Shown: piece by piece, positions 6,870 through 12,369 of the stretch
Position numbering within the stretch: position 1 is the first letter of the stretch
Layout of the letters: each line of letters begins with the position of its first letter
DNA from: Sphingomonadaceae bacterium
GTDB taxonomy: Bacteria; Pseudomonadota; Alphaproteobacteria; Sphingomonadales; Sphingomonadaceae
Length of the DNA stretch: 12,369 bases
Assembly: GCA_947446935.1 (NCBI GenBank)
Contig: CANFIV010000008.1
Location: forward strand, 1 to 12,369
Reading direction: 5' to 3'
Made by a program: the position numbers and the translations under genes
The notes under the pieces: model-generated
Database searches by the model: none
What the model was told of the DNA's origin: nothing
The model's input: the letters and a program-made list of their open reading frames with translations, nothing else

Positions 6870-6900
6870 AGCCAAGCCCCGTGTCAAGCACGGGGCGACG
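6870..6900. repeat. Right copy of the 31-bp inverted repeat
   Basis: The perfect reverse complement of 6480-6510, with the same 8-bp stem (6876-6883 with 6889-6896) and loop TCAAG on this strand. It lies 35 bp upstream of the nuclease start and could influence that gene's promoter or leader. Confidence 0.95.
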
Positions 6901-6966
6901 GACAGGGTGTTTGCAGAGTGTCCGCTTTCCACCAATTCCCGCCGAACCTAATGCGGTTGACAGGCC

Positions 6967-6989
6967 GATCTGAGCCGCCACCTCAGATC
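6967..6989. other. Perfect 8-bp hairpin over the antitoxin stop codon
   Basis: GATCTGAG (6967-6974) pairs with CTCAGATC (6982-6989) around a 7-nt loop. The antitoxin stop (6983-6985) is inside the stem. No T-run follows on either strand, so it may be an RNA 3'-end stabiliser or weak terminator rather than an intrinsic terminator. Confidence 0.6.
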
Positions 6990-7279
6990 AGCGCGAGTTC
7001 AATCCTGCGCCCGACCACCGCCGCCGCGCGTTGCAGCGTCTCGATGGTGACATTGCCATCAGCGGGATCAAGCACCCGGTCGATCTGGGTGCGGCTGGTG
7101 TGCATCAGACTTGCCAGCTTGGATTTGGTCAGACCGCGCTCGCGCATGGCTTCTGCCAATTGCCACGCGATCACTTCCTTGATGGCTTTGGCCTGAAACT
7201 CGGCCAGCACGCCTTCTTCTTCCAGAAAGCTGTCCAGCGTCGGGCCTCGATGCCGGTTCTCGGGCTTACTGTCAGCCAT
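6983..7279 (-). CDS. Antitoxin of the HigA/XRE type
   Basis: A 98-aa protein with a C-terminal helix-turn-helix of the XRE kind (about 41-75, including LTKSKLASLMHTSRTQIDRVL) and the tail VTIETLQRAAAVVGRRIELAL typical of antitoxins paired with Gp49-like RelE-family toxins. It should neutralise the toxin and repress the operon by binding the palindrome upstream of the toxin gene. Start choice: ATG 7279 overlaps the end of the toxin gene by 8 nt (ATGGCTGA), the usual coupling in such pairs; the longer open frame to 7420 lies entirely inside the toxin gene. Family assignment is strong; exact partner specificity is inferred from context. Confidence 0.9.
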   Translation of the reverse strand: MADSKPENRHRGPTLDSFLEEEGVLAEFQAKAIKEVIAWQLAEAMRERGLTKSKLASLMHTSRTQIDRVLDPADGNVTIETLQRAAAVVGRRIELALI

Positions 7280-7631
7280 CTTCAATTTCCTTCTGCCGCT
7301 TGCGGGCCAATACCAGATCGGGCGCGGGCGTCTTCTGGGACTTCTTGATGAATCCATCCACCGCAAAGAGTTCACCGCCGTGGAAGCAGAACAGCACGCG
7401 GGCGATGGTTCCATCGGCAAGCGATGTCCTCACTTCGAAGAAGCCCTTCCCCATCGGCCTGACCAGCGGCATGCCGATCGGCCAACGAAACTGGACTCGC
7501 GGCAAGTCCTGCCCGATTTCCCGTCGGTTGGCTGGTGGCAAACCGAGCAGCCAATCGCGCACCGGAACATTACCCGCGTCCGTCTGATAGAAGACGAGTT
7601 CTATGCGCGGCGGATTAACGCCTTCAACCAC
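7272..7631 (-). CDS. RelE/HigB-family toxin, phage Gp49-like
   Basis: A 119-aa toxin-like protein, expected to be a ribosome-dependent mRNA interferase. Family features are the start IELVFYQTDAGNVPVRDWL, the segment QFRWPIGMPLVRPMGKGFFEVR (about 47-68), IARVLFCFHGGELFAVDGF, and the conserved FIKKSQKTP (94-102). The order is toxin first, antitoxin second, as in higBA. The start is GTG at 7631; no other in-frame start exists before residue 54, and only AAGGG sits directly against it, so initiation may be weak or leaderless. The gene begins 41 bp after the malic enzyme stop on the same strand, but has its own promoter-like sequence. Confidence 0.9.
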   Translation of the reverse strand: MVEGVNPPRIELVFYQTDAGNVPVRDWLLGLPPANRREIGQDLPRVQFRWPIGMPLVRPMGKGFFEVRTSLADGTIARVLFCFHGGELFAVDGFIKKSQKTPAPDLVLARKRQKEIEDG

Positions 7632-7634
7632 GCC

Positions 7635-7665
7635 CTTATATGCACTTTATAAAGTACATAGTCAA
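7635..7665 (-). promoter_or_regulatory. Putative promoter of the toxin-antitoxin pair
   Basis: On the minus strand, TTGACT (7660-7665) resembles a -35 box and TATAAG (7635-7640) a -10 box, spaced 19 nt; a poorer CATATA gives 17 nt. The predicted transcript start falls at or within a few bases of the toxin GTG, so the mRNA may have almost no leader. Box assignment is by eye. Confidence 0.5.
7641..7658. promoter_or_regulatory. Palindromic operator-like site for the antitoxin
   Basis: TGCACTTTATAAAGTACA is an 18-bp palindrome with one mismatched pair and a perfect 12-bp centre (7644-7655). It sits between the proposed -35 and -10 boxes of the toxin-antitoxin promoter, the usual place for an autorepressing antitoxin to bind. 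Confidence 0.7.
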
Positions 7666-7672
7666 GGTGCGC

Positions 7673-9937
7673 CTACCCCGAAATCCCCGCTGCCGCGAGC
7701 ACTGCAAGCGTCAGGATATCCGGTGCGATCGAGGTCATGGCGGTGATCTGCACGGGCTTTTCCATGCCGATCATCATCGGGCCAATCACGGCATTGCCCG
7801 CAAGCTCCTTGAGCAGCTTGGCCGAGATATTGGCCGATTGCAGGCCGGGCATGATCAGCACGTTGGCCGGACCCGAGAGGCGGGAGAAGGGATAGCTTGC
7901 CATGACCTTGGGGTTGAGCGCGGCGTCCGGCGCCATTTCACCTTCGTACTCGAAACCGGGATTCTTCTCGTCGAGGATCGCGACCGCCTCGCGGATATTG
8001 TCGAGCCACTTGCCGCTGGGGTTGCCGAAGGTGGAATAGGACAGGAACGCGACGCGCGGTTCATGGCCCATGCGGCGCGCCACGGCGGCGGTTTCGATGG
8101 CGAAGTGGGCAAGATCCTCGGCACTCGGCCGCTCGTTCACGGTCGTATCGGCCAAGAACACGGTGTAGTTCTTCGCGATCATCATGTGGATGCCGAAGGG
8201 CAGGTGGCCGGGCTTGGGATCGAGCACCTGGCGCACTTCCTTGATCGTCTGCGCGAACGTGCGGGTCATGCCCGAAATCATCGCATCGCCGTGGCCGAGC
8301 GCGACAAGCAGCGAAGCGAAGACGTTGCGGTCCTGATTGACCATGCGCCGCACGTCCCGCTCAAGGAACCCGCGCCGCTGGAGGCGTTCGTAGAGGAACG
8401 TAACCATTTCGGGTACGAGAGGCGAGACCGCCGAATTGTGGATCTCGTAGCTGTCCGGATCGCCGACGCCGAGTTCGGTCAGCAAATCGTGCACGGCTTG
8501 CGTGCGGCCGACGAGCACCGGAGTGCCATAACCGAAATCGCGATATTGGATCGCCGCGCGCAGCACGACCTCGTTTTCCGCCTCGGCGAAGACGACGCGC
8601 TTGGGGTTTGCCTTGACCTGCGCATAGACGTTGGTGAGCGCCGAGGTGGTGGGGTTGAGGCGGGCCTTGAGCTCGGTGCGGTAGGCGTCGAAATCCTCGA
8701 TCGGCCTTTGCGCCACGCCCGAATCCATCGCCGCCTTGGCAACCGCGGAGGAGACGACTTCCATCAACCGCGGATCGAACGGCGCGGGGATGATGTAGTC
8801 CAGCCCGAAGGTGTGGTTCTGGCCATAAGCGGCGGCGACTTCCTCGGGCACCTGCTGGCGCGCGAGTTCCGCAATCGCGCGCGCGGCGGCGATCTTCATT
8901 TCATCGTTGATCGCGGTGGCGCGCACATCGAGCGCACCGCGGAAAATGAACGGGAAGCCGAGGACGTTGTTGACCTGATTCGGATAGTCCGACCGGCCCG
9001 TGGCAACGATGCAATCAGGCCGCGCCGCCTTGGCTTCGGGCGGGGTGATTTCGGGATCGGGATTGGCCATCGCGAAGATGATCGGCTGCGGCGCCATCTT
9101 CATCACCCATTCGGGCTTCAATGCGCCCTTGGCCGAAAGCCCGAGGAAAATGTCGGCACCGTCGAGCGCTTCTTCCAGGCTCCGCGCGGCAGTGTCGACC
9201 GCATGCGCGCTCTTCCACTGGTCCAAGCCGCCTTCGCGGCCGCGATAGATCGGGCCTTGCCGGTCGCACATGATCACGTTGTCGTGGCGCACACCCATGG
9301 CCTTCATCAGCGCGGTGCAGGCGATCGCCGCCGCGCCTGCGCCGTTGACCACAACCTTGACGCTGGAGAGATCACGGCCCGTGAGGAAGCAGGCATTGAG
9401 CAACCCGGCTGCCGAGATGATCGCGGTGCCATGCTGATCGTCGTGCATGACCGGGATCTTGAGCTTGTCGCGCAGCGCCTGCTCGATGATGAAGCATTCG
9501 GGTGCCTTGATATCCTCAAGGTTGATGCCGCCGAAGCTCGGCTCCATCAACGCGACCGCATCGATGAACGCCTGCGGGTCTTCGGTATCAAGTTCGATGT
9601 CGATCGAATCGACGTCGGCGAAGCGCTTGAACAGCACCGCCTTGCCTTCCATCACCGGCTTCGAAGCCAGCGCGCCGAGATTGCCGAGACCGAGGATGGC
9701 GGTGCCGTTGGAAATCACCGCAACGAGGTTGCCCTTGGCGGTATAGTCATAAGCGGCGGCGGGATTTTCCGCGATGACGCGCACCAGCACCGCGACGCCG
9801 GGCGAATAGGCAAGGCTGAGATCGCGCTGCGTCGCCATGGGCTTGGACGCGATGATCTCGATTTTCCCGGGCCGGATCGTGTTGTGGTAGAACAGCGCCT
9901 CGCGCTCGGTGAAGCGAACATTGCTTTCGTCGGTCAT
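7673..9937 (-). CDS. maeB: NADP-type malic enzyme with phosphotransacetylase-like C-terminal domain
   Basis: A 754-aa cytoplasmic enzyme that oxidatively decarboxylates malate to pyruvate, making NAD(P)H for biosynthesis and linking the TCA cycle with gluconeogenesis. The catalytic half (about 1-420) shows AYSPGVA (Tyr44), MEGKAVLFK (Lys99), LEDIKAP (140-146) and HDDQHG (165-170) for metal and malate, and the nucleotide-binding GAGAAA (199-204). Residues about 430-754 form a domain like phosphate acetyltransferase (segments [20 protein letters not shown] and [12 protein letters not shown]); in related enzymes this half is thought to be regulatory. Length fits MaeB. AGGGGG lies 5 nt before ATG 9937. 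Cofactor preference (NADP, or NAD as in rhizobial DME) cannot be settled by eye. Confidence 0.96.
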   Translation of the reverse strand: MTDESNVRFTEREALFYHNTIRPGKIEIIASKPMATQRDLSLAYSPGVAVLVRVIAENPAAAYDYTAKGNLVAVISNGTAILGLGNLGALASKPVMEGKAVLFKRFADVDSIDIELDTEDPQAFIDAVALMEPSFGGINLEDIKAPECFIIEQALRDKLKIPVMHDDQHGTAIISAAGLLNACFLTGRDLSSVKVVVNGAGAAAIACTALMKAMGVRHDNVIMCDRQGPIYRGREGGLDQWKSAHAVDTAARSLEEALDGADIFLGLSAKGALKPEWVMKMAPQPIIFAMANPDPEITPPEAKAARPDCIVATGRSDYPNQVNNVLGFPFIFRGALDVRATAINDEMKIAAARAIAELARQQVPEEVAAAYGQNHTFGLDYIIPAPFDPRLMEVVSSAVAKAAMDSGVAQRPIEDFDAYRTELKARLNPTTSALTNVYAQVKANPKRVVFAEAENEVVLRAAIQYRDFGYGTPVLVGRTQAVHDLLTELGVGDPDSYEIHNSAVSPLVPEMVTFLYERLQRRGFLERDVRRMVNQDRNVFASLLVALGHGDAMISGMTRTFAQTIKEVRQVLDPKPGHLPFGIHMMIAKNYTVFLADTTVNERPSAEDLAHFAIETAAVARRMGHEPRVAFLSYSTFGNPSGKWLDNIREAVAILDEKNPGFEYEGEMAPDAALNPKVMASYPFSRLSGPANVLIMPGLQSANISAKLLKELAGNAVIGPMMIGMEKPVQITAMTSIAPDILTLAVLAAAGISG

Positions 9938-10019
9938 GACATCCCCCTACGCGCGCTAGCCCCATGGCCACCTTGATACCCCCCGCTTGCACGATCGGGG
10001 CGTCACCAGTGTGAACCGG

Positions 10020-11657
10020 TCAGAAGTCCCTAGGCTGCCACGTCGCAAAACCCAAGGGCCGTACCGCAAAAAGCAGGCTGCGACCTTCCTGCCAGACAAG
10101 CTGGAGGCGGGAATCGGGGTGGCGGGGAAGCCCGGTATCGATCAGCCAGACATAGTCCACGCGGTCAATCGGCGCATACTTCAGCGCGGTATCGACACTG
10201 CGCATGCGCCCGCCACGGCAGCCGGACGACCAGACGAATTCAGACGGATCGGCCGTGAAATTGCGACCCGGGCGGAAGCGCGGGATCACCATGTGCAGCC
10301 CCGGCACCGCCCAGTTGTCGTTCACCCAGGCCTGCCGATAAAGGCTGGCCAGGCTGGCGAGGTGATCGCGCCGGGTGTTGCGCCAAGATTCTTCGACGCA
10401 CGAATGCTCCACGAACGCCAGCACGCGGCTGCCCGGCTCGACATGATGAAGCGCGGAAAGCTGCTTGCGATAATCGTCGGCATAATCGGCAAAGCTGGCT
10501 GCCGTCACCACCAGCCGCGTGCCGAGGAGCAACATGCCGGCAAAGGCGATGGCGCGGGCCCGATCGAGCGAAACCTGGCTCCAGTCCTGCAAGCCGAGCG
10601 CGAGCATGCATGCGACCGGCAAGAGCCGCACATCGACAAAGGCGCTGCCGTTGATATCGCTCGGGATCGCCACGAACAGGGCAAAGACGAGCAGCCCGGG
10701 CAAGCCCAGCTGCCACTTCCAGCGCGCGCCCAGAGCCCAGCCGAACAGGATCAGCGCAAAGCACGAAAGCGTGGTGGCCGCATCCAGCACCAGTGACTGA
10801 TCGCGCAAGGTCAGCACGAAATACCAGGCCTTCTGGTCCCAGCGCCAGCGGTTCATGCTGCGCACCGGCTCGGGCGAGAAGTATTTCCACAGCAGCATCG
10901 TCAGCAGCGTGGCGACAAGCGGCCAGCACAGGATGAACAGCCGCTTGGCGATCGCGCGCCAGTCCTGTTCATCACGCAGACGGTGCCATTCGGACGGGTG
11001 CCACCAGCCTTTGGGCAGCCGGTCCATCTCGCGGCCCAGCGCATTGGCGCCGATCAGCAGACCGAGCAGCAATCCGCCGATGGCATGGCACAGCATCGCG
11101 ACCGGCTGCGCGACAATCAGCAGCGCGGCACGCTGCTTCGGCTTGTCTTCGAGCCAGACCGCCGCCGCGAAAGCGGTAAGCGAGAGCCCCGTCGCGAGGA
11201 TATAGTTGAGAAAGCCGGTGAGCAGCGGAAAGCTGAAGACGAACATGAGCGCCCACGGTGCGCCATGCCCGCCGCGCGGATTGAGCACCCGGATCGTGCC
11301 GAGGCAGCCACCGGCGAAAAGACCCGTGGCCAGCACCGTGCTCCACCAACCGGCCGCCAGAATGCCGAACTGCGCACCGATGAGCTTGACCAGCACGTCA
11401 CCGCCGATGTTGAGGGTGAACACCCACTTCCACGAGAAATACTTGACCAGTGGATTGCCCGGGCCCGCCGCCTCGATCGCCGCAGCGCCCATGTGGCCGG
11501 GAATGTCGATCAGCGGCGGCACTTCGACCAGTGCAAAGGGCAGGCACACCAGCATCACAGCGATCATGATGCCGGGCATGCTGAGCCAAGGCAGTGCCGA
11601 TGCCCGCTCCCACAGACCCCTGAGGCCCATCTGCCAAGATTTCCCGCCGACCTGCAT
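10020..11657 (-). CDS. Polytopic inner-membrane protein with GT-C-like DxxxH loop
   Basis: A protein of about 545 aa with roughly nine or ten hydrophobic segments (about 27-46, 96-119, 135-169, 178-204, 239-257, 289-310, 317-331, 344-356, 369-387), then a soluble C-terminal domain of about 150 residues. After the first helix comes VPPLIDIPGHMGAA, where Asp51 and His55 give a D-x-x-x-H arrangement reminiscent of the first periplasmic loop of GT-C glycosyltransferases using polyprenyl-phosphate sugars. I do not recognise a named family, and the function is unknown. Start is uncertain: ATG 11657 (weak GGGG upstream), TTG 11660, or ATG 11630 are all possible. It lies 82 bp upstream of the malic enzyme gene on the same strand with no terminator between, so readthrough is possible. 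Confidence 0.82.
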   Translation of the reverse strand: MQVGGKSWQMGLRGLWERASALPWLSMPGIMIAVMLVCLPFALVEVPPLIDIPGHMGAAAIEAAGPGNPLVKYFSWKWVFTLNIGGDVLVKLIGAQFGILAAGWWSTVLATGLFAGGCLGTIRVLNPRGGHGAPWALMFVFSFPLLTGFLNYILATGLSLTAFAAAVWLEDKPKQRAALLIVAQPVAMLCHAIGGLLLGLLIGANALGREMDRLPKGWWHPSEWHRLRDEQDWRAIAKRLFILCWPLVATLLTMLLWKYFSPEPVRSMNRWRWDQKAWYFVLTLRDQSLVLDAATTLSCFALILFGWALGARWKWQLGLPGLLVFALFVAIPSDINGSAFVDVRLLPVACMLALGLQDWSQVSLDRARAIAFAGMLLLGTRLVVTAASFADYADDYRKQLSALHHVEPGSRVLAFVEHSCVEESWRNTRRDHLASLASLYRQAWVNDNWAVPGLHMVIPRFRPGRNFTADPSEFVWSSGCRGGRMRSVDTALKYAPIDRVDYVWLIDTGLPRHPDSRLQLVWQEGRSLLFAVRPLGFATWQPRDF

Positions 11658-11774
11658 CAACCCCAGTTCACTTTCAAAGTCGTCCTATCCCGATAGGCCC
11701 GCAGGACCGAACCCGCAGCCATTCAGAAGCCCCGCCCTGAAGCATCCCGCCATTACGCCCGAACCATTTACGAC

Positions 11775-11803
11775 TTGATGTGTCGATATCCGGTGTCGAT
11801 CAT
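11775..11803 (+). promoter_or_regulatory. Weak candidate promoter for mutS
   Basis: TTGATG (11775-11780) and GATCAT (11798-11803) are separated by 17 nt, each matching 4 of 6 sigma-70 consensus bases. The repeated heptamer TGTCGAT occurs twice in the spacer and -10 region. It lies 38 bp before the proposed mutS start. Weak evidence. Confidence 0.25.
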
Positions 11804-11840
11804 TTGAGAAACACGCGCGGCTGGTCTAGCCACCTGCGCT

Positions 11841-12369
11841 GTGAACTCCCATGCCCCAACTCCGATGATGGCGCAATATCTTGCGCTCAAGCAGCAAGCC
11901 GGCGGCAGCTTGCTGTTTTACCGGATGGGGGACTTCTTCGAGCTGTTCTTCGAGGACGCCAAAATCGCCGCCAGCGTGCTCGATATCGCGCTGACCAGCC
12001 GGGGCGAACATGGCGGCGCGCCGATCCCGATGTGCGGGGTGCCGGTCCACGCAGCGGAGAATTATCTCGCGCGCCTGATCCGCGCCGGGTGCCGGGTCGC
12101 CATCGCCGAGCAGACCGAAACGCCTGAAGAAGCCCGCAAACGCGCCGGTTCGAAGGCCTTGGTGGCGCGCGATATCGTGCGCTTCGTTACCGCCGGTACG
12201 CTGACCGAAGACGCTTTGCTTGAACCGCGCCGCGCCAATGTGCTGGCAGCGGTGTGCCTCGTGCGCGAACGCGTGGGAATCGCTGCCTGCGATATCTCGA
12301 CCGGGCGGATGGAGCTGGAGGACTGCGCGCCCGAGGCGCTTGGGGCCGCGCTGGCACGGCTCGGCGCGA
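11841..12369 (+). CDS. mutS: DNA mismatch repair protein MutS, 5' part
   Basis: The first 176 codons of MutS, continuing beyond the right edge. MutS binds mismatches and small loops and recruits MutL. The N-terminal mismatch-recognition domain is plain: [11 protein letters not shown], then [17 protein letters not shown], with the F-x-E reading residues Phe32 and Glu34, followed by [18 protein letters not shown] and VAIAEQTE; the connector domain starts around FVTAGTLTE. Start choice: GTG 11841 gives the peptide [13 protein letters not shown], matching the usual short leader before PTPMMAQY in alphaproteobacterial MutS; ATG 11865 or 11868 would cut into the conserved start. No clear Shine-Dalgarno is visible for any of them. 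It is divergent from the membrane protein gene. Confidence 0.96.
   Translation, partial: MNSHAPTPMMAQYLALKQQAGGSLLFYRMGDFFELFFEDAKIAASVLDIALTSRGEHGGAPIPMCGVPVHAAENYLARLIRAGCRVAIAEQTETPEEARKRAGSKALVARDIVRFVTAGTLTEDALLEPRRANVLAAVCLVRERVGIAACDISTGRMELEDCAPEALGAALARLGA

Larger units (their letters stand above)
6480..6900. mobile_element. Putative 421-bp mobile unit: GIY-YIG gene between perfect inverted repeats
   Basis: One nuclease gene is enclosed by two perfect 31-bp inverted repeats that are each palindromic (REP-like). There is almost no other sequence: the gene ends inside the left repeat and begins 35 bp from the right one. I see no target-site duplication at the outer edges (flanks ACCCAT and GACAGG), so it is not a classical insertion sequence or transposase-driven MITE. 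By analogy with REP-associated nucleases and homing endonucleases it may be a repeat-mobilising unit. Mobility is an inference. Confidence 0.5.

Noticed and set aside
6480..6900. Classical insertion sequence or MITE
   Set aside because: No transposase, no target-site duplication at the outer ends of the repeats.
7640..9976. A 778-codon plus-strand open frame opposite maeB
   Set aside because: It is the antisense shadow of a GC-rich gene whose minus-strand product is plainly a malic enzyme; the antisense peptide is rich in His/Arg/Asp and shows no family features.
1..12369. CRISPR array, tRNA or rRNA genes, riboswitches
   Set aside because: No regularly spaced repeats, and by eye I found no cloverleaf, conserved rRNA segment or known riboswitch core; a covariance-model scan was not possible.

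Overview
The window looks like chromosomal DNA of a GC-rich alphaproteobacterium, most likely a sphingomonad (Sphingomonadales, perhaps Erythrobacteraceae). This is an inference from the base composition, the protein families and the mix of core genes (mutS, a MaeB-type malic enzyme, a class I cytochrome c). There is no rRNA gene or other decisive marker.

Layout. Positions 1-5131 form a minus-strand gene group, read right to left: a 45-aa basic protein, a two-part glycosyltransferase, a GH130-type glycoside phosphorylase, a patatin-like lipoprotein, and the start of a very small membrane protein cut by the window edge. The first three are tightly packed. The small protein's stop codon overlaps the glycosyltransferase ribosome binding site, and the glycosyltransferase stop overlaps the binding site of the GH130 gene. 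This suggests translational coupling and one job in making or recycling a glycan. A non-coding stretch of about 360 bp follows, then a plus-strand lipid-anchored cytochrome c ending in a clear intrinsic terminator.

Positions 6075-7672 are a short accessory patch between core genes: a small conserved protein resembling DUF6959, a GIY-YIG nuclease gene bracketed by two perfect 31-bp inverted repeats that are themselves palindromic, and a HigB/HigA-type toxin-antitoxin pair with a palindromic operator-like site over its promoter. The repeat-bracketed nuclease is the most unusual structure in the window.

From 7673 the content is core again: a malic enzyme with a phosphotransacetylase-like C-terminal half (minus), a polytopic membrane protein with a GT-C-like DxxxH loop (minus), and divergently the first 176 codons of mutS (plus), which runs off the right edge. 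Some very long frames lie opposite the malic enzyme and glycosyltransferase genes; they are codon-bias shadows and are not annotated.
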